Source: Terriglobia bacterium
GTDB taxonomy: Bacteria; Acidobacteriota; Terriglobia; 20CM-2-55-15
Reading direction: 5' to 3'
NCBI GenBank assembly: GCA_036496425.1
Contig: DASXLG010000308.1
Coordinates: 1-33,030 of the forward strand
DNA length: 33,030 bases
Shown in pieces: positions 7,521 through 16,052 of the stretch. The notes under the pieces are model-generated. The model ran no database searches. It saw only the letters and a list, made by a program, of their open reading frames with translations, and was not told where the DNA came from. The position numbers were made by a program, and so were the translations under genes. The first letter of the stretch is position 1. Each line of letters begins with the position of its first letter.

Positions 7521-8156
7521 ATGGCTGAAACCAAATGGACGATCAAAGGACGCGAATTTGTGCATTGCAATTGCGCATATGGTTGTCCCTGCCAGTTCAA
7601 TGCGCTGCCGACCCACGGCAATTGCCAGGCGGTCATGGGCGTTCAAATCGATGAAGGTTTTCATGCAGGCACGAAGCTCGATGGGTTGAGGATGGCGGCA
7701 ATCATGGTCTGGCCGGGCCCGGTCCACGAAGGAAAAGGTCAGGTGGTTCCGATTATCGATGAGCGGGGAACTCCGGAACAGCGTGATGCGCTGCTGCGGA
7801 TCATGGGCGGAATGGATACCGAGCCGGGCGCCACCGTCTTTCAGGTTTTTTCGACGACGTGGGAGAAGGTGCACGATCCTGTTTTCACGAAGATCGACTT
7901 CACAGTCGATATCGACAGACGCCGGGCGAAGCTCAATGTGCCGGGTGTTATCGAAGGACGCGGCGAACCGATTGTGAACGTCTCCACCGGAAAAGAGCAG
8001 CGAGCGCGAATCAATCTCCCGGACGGTTTCGAATACACGATTGCGGAAATGGGGCGCGGCTGGGCGAAGACTTCAGGGGCGGTCCAGATCAATCTGTCCG
8101 ACTCGTACGCGCACTTCGCCAATCTCCACCTCACGCAAAGCGGCGTCGTTCGATAG
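7521..8156 (+). CDS. DUF1326 domain-containing protein
   Basis: This 211-residue protein has the cysteine cluster CNCAYGCPCQFNA near the N-terminus and the conserved HGNC and IDEG elements of DUF1326. The family function is not established; the cysteines suggest metal binding. No signal peptide is seen. GGGAGG before the ATG is a good ribosome binding site. The next gene encodes a DUF2182 membrane protein, the usual partner of DUF1326, and begins 7 nt after the stop. Length and motifs are normal. Confidence 0.9.
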   Translation: MAETKWTIKGREFVHCNCAYGCPCQFNALPTHGNCQAVMGVQIDEGFHAGTKLDGLRMAAIMVWPGPVHEGKGQVVPIIDERGTPEQRDALLRIMGGMDTEPGATVFQVFSTTWEKVHDPVFTKIDFTVDIDRRRAKLNVPGVIEGRGEPIVNVSTGKEQRARINLPDGFEYTIAEMGRGWAKTSGAVQINLSDSYAHFANLHLTQSGVVR

Positions 8157-8163
8157 CGAGCTC

Positions 8164-8985
8164 GTGGCCAGCGCGGCGATCGAGACGCTGCTGAGGCGCG
8201 ACCGCCTGGTCGTGGTCACGGCATTAGGCGCGGTCACCCTCCTCGCGTGGGCTTACATCATCCGTCTCGCCCTTCAAATGGACATGACGGGAATGGACAT
8301 GACAGGATTCCGGATGGCTGTCGCGGCAGCCGGAATGGTGATGAGACCGGCATTCGAGCCGTGGAGCGCGGCGGAATTCGCCTTCACGTTTGCGATGTGG
8401 GCCATCATGATGATCGGCATGATGACGCCGTCCGCCGCTCCCATGGTTCTGCTCTATGCGCGGGTCGCCCGTCAGGCCGCGATCGACGGCAAACCGTTCG
8501 CCCCCACCGCCTGGTTCTTCGGCGGCTATGTTCTCATCTGGACCGGGTTTTCACTCCTGGCGACTGTCGCGCAATGGCTCCTGGATCGCGCGGCGATGCT
8601 GACGCCGGCGATGTCGAGCGCGAACGCGCTGCTTGGCGCAGGCGTCCTCATTGCCTGCGGCGTTTATCAATGGTCTTCGCTTAAGGACCAATGCCTGAAG
8701 CACTGCCAGTCACCGATGCACTTTATTCAGCAACACGGCGGCTTCCGGTCCGCGCCCTTCGCTTCGCTTCAGCTCGGAATATCGCACGGCCTTTACTGCG
8801 TAGGGTGCTGCTGGGCGCTGATGGCACTGCTCTTCATCGGCGGCGTCATGAACGTCTTATGGGTGGCGTCGATCGCAGTCTTCGTTCTCGCCGAAAAGGT
8901 CGTCCGCACGCGGCATCTCATTCCGCGGCTCGCCGGCCTGCTCTTTATATCCGGAGGGATTTTCCTTCTTCTGCACCGGCCATGA
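8164..8985 (+). CDS. DUF2182 integral membrane protein
   Basis: The open frame extends upstream into the DUF1326 gene, but GTG 8164, just after that gene's stop, gives a sensible 273-residue protein (MASAAIETLLRRDR). It has about six membrane helices and DUF2182 hallmarks: a Met-rich MWAIMMIGMMTPSAAPM helix and a YCVGCCWALM helix. A Met/Asp-rich MDMTGMDMTG repeat lies between the first two helices. DUF2182 proteins are thought to bind metal in the membrane and usually pair with DUF1326, as here. The exact substrate is unknown. Confidence 0.88.
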   Translation: MASAAIETLLRRDRLVVVTALGAVTLLAWAYIIRLALQMDMTGMDMTGFRMAVAAAGMVMRPAFEPWSAAEFAFTFAMWAIMMIGMMTPSAAPMVLLYARVARQAAIDGKPFAPTAWFFGGYVLIWTGFSLLATVAQWLLDRAAMLTPAMSSANALLGAGVLIACGVYQWSSLKDQCLKHCQSPMHFIQQHGGFRSAPFASLQLGISHGLYCVGCCWALMALLFIGGVMNVLWVASIAVFVLAEKVVRTRHLIPRLAGLLFISGGIFLLLHRP

Positions 8986-9052
8986 AGCAGCGTGTAATTA
9001 TGTTTCCGGACGCCGCGATGGCATCATTGGTAGTGCAGCTGCGAACACGCCT

Positions 9053-9652
9053 ATGAACAACACGTTCAACCGCTTCTTCAGAATCGCTATTGCCATTGTG
9101 AGTTTTGCAGTTCCGCCGCTCATTTCCGCATCAGCGACTGTGCCTCCGGATACGGACAAGTGGGTAGGGACGTGGATCCTGAACATCCAGAAATCCCAAT
9201 ATGGCGATGAGAAGCCTCCTGTAGATCCGGCGCTTATCCGGCAGATCCTGAAAATTCGTGTCTCGAACGGGACTATGGATCTTTATTTTCGGACGGAGAT
9301 GGTCGACGGAACCGATCTCGCGGACGAAACGCATCTGGTGGACTTGACGGGCAAGCCGCACGTGACGGAAATTGACGGCTTGAAGCAGGTGACCGAAACC
9401 TTCCGGCAGCTCGATCGAAATACAATTGAAATCACCCTCAAGGCACGCCCGACGGAGCCTTCGGATGTGGCGGATGGCGAACTCACCATTAAGGTGAATC
9501 TCGCAATGTCCGCCGACGGGAATACAATCCACGAAGTAAAGGAATACCACTACAAAGAGTTCGCCGATACCGGCAAAGCCGCGGCCAGCGATGACCGCAA
9601 TCCGGCCGAAGGATCAATCCTGGTTTTCGACAGACAACAGCCGAATCGATAA
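9053..9652 (+). CDS. Exported hypothetical protein (acidobacterial GTW-type)
   Basis: This 199-residue protein has a signal peptide (RFFRIAIAIVSFAVPPLISA, cleavage near residue 28). A mature domain follows, opening with WVGTWILNIQKSQYG. This GTW-LN-xKS motif is common in small secreted acidobacterial beta-rich proteins of unknown function. The rest is predicted to be mainly beta strands, perhaps lipocalin-like. It stands alone: the gene before ends 67 nt upstream and the gene after is convergent. Function is unknown. Confidence 0.75.
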   Translation: MNNTFNRFFRIAIAIVSFAVPPLISASATVPPDTDKWVGTWILNIQKSQYGDEKPPVDPALIRQILKIRVSNGTMDLYFRTEMVDGTDLADETHLVDLTGKPHVTEIDGLKQVTETFRQLDRNTIEITLKARPTEPSDVADGELTIKVNLAMSADGNTIHEVKEYHYKEFADTGKAAASDDRNPAEGSILVFDRQQPNR

Positions 9653-9749
9653 AGAAGTCCCGAAATCCGCCCCCTGGAAATCTTATTGGCAAACAAGACA
9701 CTTCCGGCTCGACCCAATCTCGGGCGGGGAGTTCAAAACCGATGTTTGC

Positions 9750-10769
9750 CTACCTGGTTTCGCTTTCGCGGATCCCGCGGCTGCGTGGAGGGGGCGCGGC
9801 CCAATAGCTGTTTCTGGCGGCGACCGAGGCGTGTTTTCTTGGCGTGCTGAGCTTGACCTCCACTTTGTGCAGTCCGGGATGGGGATCGGAAGGCTGGAAG
9901 CTGAGCAGATAGCGGTTGTAAAGATCGTTATCGAACTGGTTCATGCGGAACTCGAAGTTCTTGCCCGATTTGAACAGCTCGTACTGGCCGCCGGTCATTG
10001 CCGCGATTGCTTTCGGGATGTTCTTTCTCATTCCTTGAGTGGCCATAAGGATCGGCGCCAGCAGGTCCGCGTTATTGGCCTTCCCGGGATTCTTGCCGCG
10101 GGCGTCGTCCAGCACAGCGGAAAGTGCGGGGGAAAACGCGAGCGCGTACATGACGATATCGCTGCCGGCCATCGCGGTCGCGACGTTGGCCAGCGGCACG
10201 GCGCTTCCGTGGTCGCGCGTCTCGCTGATCAGAAGCAGCATTCGGAGGCGGTCGTTGGGAGTTTTGTTGAGCATCGCCACGGAATAGTTGACCGCGTCCA
10301 GGATGGCGGCGCCGCCGTCGCCGGGCCTCAGTCTTCTCAAGTCGTTCCGGATGGCCTTCTCGTCGCGCGTGAAATCGCGAGTGAGAGCCACTTTGCTGTC
10401 GAATTCGACGATGGCCACGTCGGTGTTCCCCTGTTCGAGCACCGGACCGAGCATTGCGCCGAGCCCCTTCATCCGCTCGAATTCGGCAGGGGCTGCTCCG
10501 CCACATTGAAGCGCAATGACGACAGAGACGGGCTGGGCATCGAGGATTTCGTCGAGCTGGACGGCCTGCTCGACGCCGTCGTCTTCGATCGTGAAATCGC
10601 CGGCGCGCAGTCCGAAGATCAACTTGCCCTTTACATCTTTGACGAGGGTGGGCGCGAGCACCACTGTCGTCTGCGTCCGCAGCACCTGGTCCTGATCCTG
10701 GGCCGAGGCGTTGCCGATCAGCAAAAAGATGCACAACAGGAGAGCGAACCGCTTGGACAACCTCACCAT
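9750..10769 (-). CDS. VWA domain protein (VWFA-related, TIGR03436-like), exported
   Basis: The open frame reaches 10856, but the ATG at 10769 gives a clean signal peptide (MVRLSKRFALLLCIFLLIG, then NASAQ) and 339 residues. After the signal come strands with VVLAPTLVKDVKGKLIFGL and DFTIEDDGVEQ, typical of acidobacterial VWFA-related proteins. The VWA domain follows, and the C-terminus has the RYLLSFQP strand. The DxSxS metal site (MIDAS) of ordinary VWA domains is replaced by an ALQCGGA segment, so the metal site looks degenerate. These proteins are numerous in Acidobacteria and of unknown role, possibly in envelope protein interactions. It is divergent from xth. Confidence 0.85.
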   Translation of the reverse strand: MVRLSKRFALLLCIFLLIGNASAQDQDQVLRTQTTVVLAPTLVKDVKGKLIFGLRAGDFTIEDDGVEQAVQLDEILDAQPVSVVIALQCGGAAPAEFERMKGLGAMLGPVLEQGNTDVAIVEFDSKVALTRDFTRDEKAIRNDLRRLRPGDGGAAILDAVNYSVAMLNKTPNDRLRMLLLISETRDHGSAVPLANVATAMAGSDIVMYALAFSPALSAVLDDARGKNPGKANNADLLAPILMATQGMRKNIPKAIAAMTGGQYELFKSGKNFEFRMNQFDNDLYNRYLLSFQPSDPHPGLHKVEVKLSTPRKHASVAARNSYWAAPPPRSRGIRESETR

Positions 10770-10830
10770 CTCATACCATCGTACTTCGCGGTTCGGGCAA
10801 TATGGTAATGTCATTCGCCAAAGGCTGGAT

Positions 10831-11721
10831 ATGCGGATCGCGACCTGGAATGTCAACTCGCTGAAAGCGCGTCTCGAGAAGGTTCAATGGTGGCTCGAGC
10901 GCGCCCGGCCCGATGTTCTCCTGATGCAGGAGACGAAACTGGCCGATGCCGACGCGCCGGTCGAGGCGTTCCGGGATGCGGGATATGAGTTCGCACACCA
11001 CGGCGAAGGGCGATGGAACGGCGTCGCGATCGCGAGCCGCATTGGGATTAGCGGCATCGTCACCAATTTCGGAGAGCCGCTCCGGCCTGCACGCACTCCC
11101 GATGCCGCCGATGCCGCTGACGATGAGCCGCTCGCCGAAGCGCGGATGATTTCCGCAGAGTGCGGCGGCATCCGCTTGGTTTGCGTGTACGCGCCGAATG
11201 GCCGTCTAGTGGGATCGCCTTTTTATGAAGCCAAGCTGGTCTGGTTCCGCCGGTTGGCGCAATGGCTGGAGAAAACCATCCCGGCAGGCGCGCCGATCGT
11301 GCTTGGCGGCGATCTCAACGTCGCGCCGGCGGACATCGACGTGTGGGATCCGCGCGCCTGCCACGGCGGAACGCACGTCTCCGAACCCGAGCGCGATGCG
11401 TTTGCCGCGCTCTGCCGCGCGGGCCTGGTCGATGCGTACCGGCTGCGCCATCCCGAAGCCGATCGATACACGTGGTGGGATTACCGCGCGGGCAACTTCC
11501 ACAAGAATTTCGGGATGCGGATTGACCATCTGCTGGTCTCGACGGCATTGACGCCGCGCATCATTTCGTCCGAGATCGACAGGGAAGCCCGCAAGGGCAA
11601 GCCGCTGCCCTCGGATCACGCCCCGCTCGCGATCGACCTGGACCACCCTGGACATCCCTTCGATGCCGGCTGGGCGTCTGCGGATCAGCGTGTCGCGGGC
11701 CGGCGCGCGAAGTTGGGGTAG
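10831..11721 (+). CDS. xth: Exodeoxyribonuclease III
   Basis: This 296-residue protein uses ATG 10831 (MRIATWNVNSLKARL), the canonical family start; the upstream in-frame extension is rejected. EEP-family motifs are present: N7 in WNVNS, the metal-binding glutamate in LMQETKL, the GGDLNVAPADIDVWDP active-site loop and C-terminal SDHAPLAID. Exo III is a Mg-dependent AP endonuclease and 3'-5' exonuclease of base excision repair. A short Ala/Asp-rich insertion (DAADAADD) lies between the first strands, and the length is slightly above the usual ~255-270. It diverges from the VWA gene with 61 bp between starts. Confidence 0.95.
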   Translation: MRIATWNVNSLKARLEKVQWWLERARPDVLLMQETKLADADAPVEAFRDAGYEFAHHGEGRWNGVAIASRIGISGIVTNFGEPLRPARTPDAADAADDEPLAEARMISAECGGIRLVCVYAPNGRLVGSPFYEAKLVWFRRLAQWLEKTIPAGAPIVLGGDLNVAPADIDVWDPRACHGGTHVSEPERDAFAALCRAGLVDAYRLRHPEADRYTWWDYRAGNFHKNFGMRIDHLLVSTALTPRIISSEIDREARKGKPLPSDHAPLAIDLDHPGHPFDAGWASADQRVAGRRAKLG

Positions 11722-11768
11722 CTGCGGGCTTGCTTCTATAGGTAGGCGGGGGGATAGCAGGCCTGTAA

Positions 11769-11774
11769 TATAAT
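11769..11774 (+). promoter_or_regulatory. -10 box TATAAT upstream of the exported paralogue gene
   Basis: A perfect TATAAT lies 34 nt before the ATG at 11809, in the gap after xth. No good -35 element is found 16-18 bp upstream (that stretch is G-rich). A GGAGGG ribosome binding site at 11794-11799 is well placed between this box and the gene. Confidence 0.45.
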
Positions 11775-11808
11775 ACCCGCGAAGTAGAACCCTGGAGGGA
11801 AACGGAGA

Positions 11809-12789
11809 ATGCGAAGCGGGGCCAAAAGCTGGACCCTGATTGTAACAATCGCTGCCGCGACCGCGATCATTTTGGGGCTGGTCATGACACGAAACGTGAC
11901 CACGGCCCAAGTCGGCGGTCAGGCTGCTCCAGCGCGGATTGCCGGCAAGCCCGACTTCAGCGGAATCTGGGAGGCCAACAACACGGCGAACTGGGATCTG
12001 CAGACCCACGCGGCACGGCCAATGGTCGCGCAGCCGGGATTTTCGCCGGGCTCGGTTACTCTGGCGGCGCCGGTCCTTGGACTGGGTTCCATCGGGTGGG
12101 TTCCTCCCGGTCAGGGTGTCGTCGAGGGCGAAGAGATTCCATATCTGCCCTGGGCGGCGGCGCGAAAGAAAGAAAACCTCGAGCACTGGATGGATCGCGA
12201 TCCCGAGATCAAATGCTTCCAACCCGGCGTTCCGCGCGCCATGTACATGCCGTATCCGTTCCAGATCGTTCAGAGCGCCAGCAAGATCATGATGGTGTTC
12301 GAGTATGCCAACGCGCAGCGAACGATCCATCTGAACAAGATGGAAGACTATCCGAACGTCGCCTACATGGGATATTCGGTCGGCCACTGGGAAGGCGACA
12401 CCCTTGTGGTCGATGTGAAGGATTTCACCGATGCGACCTGGTTCGACAGATCGGGGAACTTCCACAGCGACGCGCTGCACGTTACCGAGCGATACAATAT
12501 GGCGGGCCGCGACGTCATCCGTTACGAAGCGACGATCGAGGATCCCCAGGTCTTCACGCGTACCTGGAAGATCAGCATGCCGCTCTACCGCCGGCTCGAC
12601 ACCAACGCGCAGCTCATGGATTTCCGGTGCGTCGAGATGGTTGAAGAAACCATGTACGGCCATCTGCGGAAAGAACAGCTCGTCAAGCAGTGGGTCGGCA
12701 ACACCATGACGGTAAACATCACGCGTACGATTCCGCCGGGTGAGAAGGTTCACGAACGTTATATTTCAGGCAATCCGCCGGCGAAGTAA
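11809..12789 (+). CDS. Exported hypothetical protein, paralogue A
   Basis: This 326-residue protein has an N-terminal signal or anchor helix (WTLIVTIAAATAIILGLV) and a PDFSGIWEANN motif at the start of the mature part. It shares a C-terminal pattern with the gene at 13450-14496: G-W-E-G-(D/N)-T-L-(V/I)-V, then a (Y/F)xxTER or TEKF element, then EDPxxxTRxW. Such proteins are common and often clustered in Acidobacteria; their function is unknown. GGAGGG precedes the ATG. A DUF6152 gene lies 57 nt downstream and the second paralogue follows, so the three may act together in the envelope. Confidence 0.8.
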   Translation: MRSGAKSWTLIVTIAAATAIILGLVMTRNVTTAQVGGQAAPARIAGKPDFSGIWEANNTANWDLQTHAARPMVAQPGFSPGSVTLAAPVLGLGSIGWVPPGQGVVEGEEIPYLPWAAARKKENLEHWMDRDPEIKCFQPGVPRAMYMPYPFQIVQSASKIMMVFEYANAQRTIHLNKMEDYPNVAYMGYSVGHWEGDTLVVDVKDFTDATWFDRSGNFHSDALHVTERYNMAGRDVIRYEATIEDPQVFTRTWKISMPLYRRLDTNAQLMDFRCVEMVEETMYGHLRKEQLVKQWVGNTMTVNITRTIPPGEKVHERYISGNPPAK

Positions 12790-12846
12790 GCGAAGCGCGA
12801 AACATCAAGCGACGCGCAGTTGTAATAGTTATCGGAGGTCGGTTTT

Positions 12847-13293
12847 ATGGGAATCAAGTTCACTGTTGGAGCCGCCGCTGCGGGTATTGCGATTCTGTTA
12901 TCGCAGGCGCCTGTCTGGGCGCACCACGCGTTTGCGGCAGAGTTCGACGCGAATAAACCCGTCGATTTCAAGAACGCGACCGTCACGCGGGTGCAGCTGA
13001 TCAATCCTCACAGCTGGATCTATGTCGATGTGAAGCAGCCCGACGGCACGTCCGAGAACTGGGCGATCGAAGCGGGCAGTCCGAACATCCTGTTACGGCG
13101 CGGCATCACCAAGGATACGCTGAAGGTTGGACAGAAGCTCAATGTCGTAGGGTACCAGTCGAAAGACGGATCGCACCGGGCCAATGGCCGCGATCTGACA
13201 TTGCCCGATGGAACGAAGCTGTTCCTGGGCGGCTCCGGTGACGGCGCTCCGTACGAAGTGCAACGTCCGGGAATCGATACGGAGAAGAAATAG
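12847..13293 (+). CDS. DUF6152 family exported protein
   Basis: This 148-residue protein has a signal peptide ending near VWAHHAFAAEF. The mature domain contains the family signature: HHAF, then TVTRVQLINPHSWIYVDV, WAIEAGSPNILLRRG, LNVVGYQSKDG and GRDLTLPDG. It is a small periplasmic beta-barrel-like domain of unknown function. GGAGG lies upstream of the ATG. It is embedded between two paralogous exported proteins, an arrangement seen repeatedly in Acidobacteria. Confidence 0.88.
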   Translation: MGIKFTVGAAAAGIAILLSQAPVWAHHAFAAEFDANKPVDFKNATVTRVQLINPHSWIYVDVKQPDGTSENWAIEAGSPNILLRRGITKDTLKVGQKLNVVGYQSKDGSHRANGRDLTLPDGTKLFLGGSGDGAPYEVQRPGIDTEKK

Positions 13294-13299
13294 ATGTTA

Positions 13300-13424
13300 G
13301 CAATTCCCCTCCTGCTACAGGAGGGGTGGCGCAAAGCGCCGGGGTGGTCGGTCCGGAATCAACATGAATCGTGAGCGACCACCCCGCCCTTCGGGCACCC
13401 CTCCTCCTCGAGGAGGGGAGTTGC
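13300..13424. repeat. REP/BIME-like double hairpin element
   Basis: Arms at 13300-13350 and 13376-13424 form a long imperfect inverted repeat (GCAATTCCCCTCC...GGTGGTCG against CGACCACC...GGAGTTGC) around a 25-nt loop. Each arm also contains its own hairpin, CCCCTCC...GGAGGGG, followed by a smaller GC hairpin. This architecture is typical of REP/BIME elements that are mobilised in trans by RAYT transposases. It lies between DUF6152 and the next gene, and could also act in transcription termination or mRNA stability. Confidence 0.8.
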
Positions 13425-13449
13425 TCTTTCAAATGACGAGAGGTTTTCG

Positions 13450-14496
13450 ATGCGGCAAAGATATTTAGCACCGCTGGGTGCACTGGCGCTAGTTGCAGTG
13501 TTTGTCTCGCTGGCGGCGGTGTCCATGCGCAGCCAGACGAAAGCTGCGCCCAAAGCTCCGGGTTTGCCCAAACCGGGGCCTGCTCCCAGAACCGCATGGG
13601 GCGAGCCGGATCTTCAAGGCACCTGGTTCGTGATGGAGAATGTGCCGCTTGAACGCTCCGCGGCCAATGCCAACAAAGAATTCCTGACGGACGCGGAAGT
13701 CGCTGCCGCCGACAAGCAGAAGGCGGACGATCCGGGCCGCAATGCCCGATCGGCAAACAGCGCGCAGGACGTCAACGGCGCTTACAATGCGGTGTTCAAT
13801 TCGGTATTGAGAACCAGTAAGCGCACTTCCATGATCATCGATCCGCCGGACGGAAAAATTCCGCCGCTGACAGCCGAAGCACAGCAGCGCCAAGGCCGCG
13901 GAGGGCGCGGCGGACTCGGCGCAGGCGGTGGAGGCCGCGGCAATGCCGCGTCTGTCAACGACAATCCGGAAACGGTAGCGCAATCGCCGCGTTGTCTCGG
14001 CGTTCAGATGCCATTCCTTGCGACGAACCCGTTATTTGCGCAGGGAACCGTCATGCAGATTGTCCAGGGCCCGAAGTCGATGGGTATATATATGGAGGAC
14101 GATCATGCCGGCGGCGGCAACCGCGTGATTTTCATGGACGGCCGTCCGCATGCGCCGTCGACTATCAAAAACGTCCTGGGCGATTCGAGAGGCAAGTGGG
14201 AAGGGAATACGCTGATCGTCGAGACCACGAACTTCGTTCAAGGGTATCGCGGGGCAAATCCCGACACATATAAAATGACCGAAAAATTCACCCGCATCGA
14301 TTCCAACAATCTGCGGCGTGATATCACCTTCGAGGATCCAAAGACCTGGACGCGTCCCTGGACCGTCAGAATCGAGATGGGTAAGACCGACGACAGCCGC
14401 CACATGATCTTCGACTCCGCGTGCCACGAAGGAAACTACGGCCTCACCGGGATTCTGGTGGGCGCGCGCAGGGAGGAACAGGCGGCAAAGAAATAA
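13450..14496 (+). CDS. Exported hypothetical protein, paralogue B
   Basis: This 348-residue protein has a signal peptide (LAPLGALALVAVFVSLAAV) and a Pro/Lys-rich linker. The mature domain starts at AWGEPDLQGTWF, the same G(T/I)W theme as paralogue A. A Gly/Arg-rich low-complexity loop (about 138-160: GRGGRGGLGAGGGGRG) interrupts the middle. The C-terminal GKWEGNTLIVETTNF and FEDPKTWTRPW segments align by eye with paralogue A at 11809-12789. Function is unknown. It is separated from the DUF6152 gene by the REP-like element. Confidence 0.8.
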   Translation: MRQRYLAPLGALALVAVFVSLAAVSMRSQTKAAPKAPGLPKPGPAPRTAWGEPDLQGTWFVMENVPLERSAANANKEFLTDAEVAAADKQKADDPGRNARSANSAQDVNGAYNAVFNSVLRTSKRTSMIIDPPDGKIPPLTAEAQQRQGRGGRGGLGAGGGGRGNAASVNDNPETVAQSPRCLGVQMPFLATNPLFAQGTVMQIVQGPKSMGIYMEDDHAGGGNRVIFMDGRPHAPSTIKNVLGDSRGKWEGNTLIVETTNFVQGYRGANPDTYKMTEKFTRIDSNNLRRDITFEDPKTWTRPWTVRIEMGKTDDSRHMIFDSACHEGNYGLTGILVGARREEQAAKK

Positions 14497-14639
14497 GCCG
14501 CGGAACACTCCGGATGCGGAGATTGGATCTGCGTTGTCCGGCGTGATCTGCGGCTTGTTACGGCAATTTTCGGGAAGCTTCACATTTTCTTTTCAACTCT
14601 GCTCCTACAGTAGGTGAAGAGCGGAATGCGGAGGTTTCG

Positions 14640-16052
14640 ATGCCTGATGTACGCTACGTCTGTCTATCGGATACCCATTTCGGCGCCGATAACAGCCTCC
14701 TGACCAATCTTCGAGCCGGCACGGCCACCGTCGAGCCGCTCCATGCGAGTCCGGTGCTGCAGGCACTTGCCGCGTGTCTTTCCGATCTCATTTCGAAGAA
14801 CCAGAATGCCGCACCGCCGACCCTGATCCTGAACGGCGACATCATGGAACTGGCCCTCACCAGCGACAACAACGCGGCCATGGCGTTCGAGCGCTTCATG
14901 GAATTGATCGTTCCGAATAACGGCAAGCGGCTCTTCGCGAATGAAATGATCTATGTCGCAGGCAACCACGACCATCATTTGTGGGAGACGGCGCGCGAAA
15001 CGCAATATGCCAATTTCATCGACAAGAATCCCGATCTTCGGGACTTGCCCATTCCGTGGCACACCACAAATATCTTCAGCGGCGATCCCGTTCCGGCGTT
15101 CTTTCTGAATACGCTCATCCAGCGTCACGATGCGATGAAGGACATCACGGTCCGCGCGGTCTATCCCAACTTCGGGTTGAATGACGGACACGGGAAGCTT
15201 GTCATTTTTTCGCATGGTCATTACATCGAATCGATTTACACATTGATGACAAACCTGCGTTCGATGATCTTTCCGGATCGCAAGCCGCCGGTCACGATCT
15301 GGGATCTCGAGGCGGAAAACTTCGCCTGGATCGACTTTTTCTGGTCGACGCTGGGGCGGTCCGGCGGCGTCGGCACGGATGTCGAGCTGATCTACAACAT
15401 GATGACGGACCCTCGAAAGTTGAAAATCCTCATCAACAACCTGGCTGCGGGAATCGTTCGCGAGTTCGGCAAGCAGGGCCTCGGCGGCAGAATCGACAGT
15501 TACTTCCTGGGACAGTTTCTCAACCTGACGCTGGGCCGCGTTGCCGCAACGGAACGGCACGATGGATCTGCGCTCCTTACTCCGGACGCAACTGCCGGAT
15601 TGAAGAACTACATTGAAGGTGTGCTGCTGACACAACTCGATCAGGAGCTGAATCACAATCGACCCACGGAGTGGTCGTTCGTGTTCGGTCACACCCACAA
15701 GCCATACGAGGATACCGGGGAATTCGCGGGTTATCCGGGGTTGACCGGTCTTTACAACAGCGGAGGGTGGGTGGTCGATACGCCTCAGGCCGAGCCGCTG
15801 CACGGCGCCAGCGCCGTTCTCGTCGATGAAAACCTCGACGTCGTTTCGTTGCGCTTTTACAACCAGCAGGCGGACGCGGCGAACTATGCCGTCCGCGTCA
15901 GCGAAGCCCAGCGCCCGAATGGAACGCACTCGGCGTTTTATGAGCGGCTGCAGGGCCTCATTAATCCTAACCGCGACCCCTGGAAAAGTTTTTCGGCTGT
16001 CGTTGCCGGGGAGATTCCGCTGCGGTTGAGAATTCAAGGGGAAGGTAATTGA
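14640..16052 (+). CDS. Calcineurin-like metallophosphoesterase
   Basis: This 470-residue protein contains the full metallophosphoesterase motif series: DTHFG near residue 11, NGDIM near 62, GNHDHH near 105, FSHGH near 190 and GHTHKP near 347. A two-metal (Mn/Fe) site is therefore predicted, hydrolysing a phosphomonoester or phosphodiester. A ~150-residue helical insertion between the last two His motifs is unusual for simple family members and may set specificity. No signal peptide is seen. It is the first of five closely spaced genes; its stop overlaps the ATG of the next (TGATG). The physiological substrate is unknown. Confidence 0.88.
   Translation: MPDVRYVCLSDTHFGADNSLLTNLRAGTATVEPLHASPVLQALAACLSDLISKNQNAAPPTLILNGDIMELALTSDNNAAMAFERFMELIVPNNGKRLFANEMIYVAGNHDHHLWETARETQYANFIDKNPDLRDLPIPWHTTNIFSGDPVPAFFLNTLIQRHDAMKDITVRAVYPNFGLNDGHGKLVIFSHGHYIESIYTLMTNLRSMIFPDRKPPVTIWDLEAENFAWIDFFWSTLGRSGGVGTDVELIYNMMTDPRKLKILINNLAAGIVREFGKQGLGGRIDSYFLGQFLNLTLGRVAATERHDGSALLTPDATAGLKNYIEGVLLTQLDQELNHNRPTEWSFVFGHTHKPYEDTGEFAGYPGLTGLYNSGGWVVDTPQAEPLHGASAVLVDENLDVVSLRFYNQQADAANYAVRVSEAQRPNGTHSAFYERLQGLINPNRDPWKSFSAVVAGEIPLRLRIQGEGN

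Noticed and set aside
11206-12753. 515-codon minus-strand open frame
   Set aside because: It lies antisense to xth and the exported paralogue A; the plus-strand products carry family motifs and the minus product does not.
14664-16037. 457-codon minus-strand open frame
   Set aside because: It is the antisense shadow of the metallophosphoesterase, whose active-site motifs are complete.
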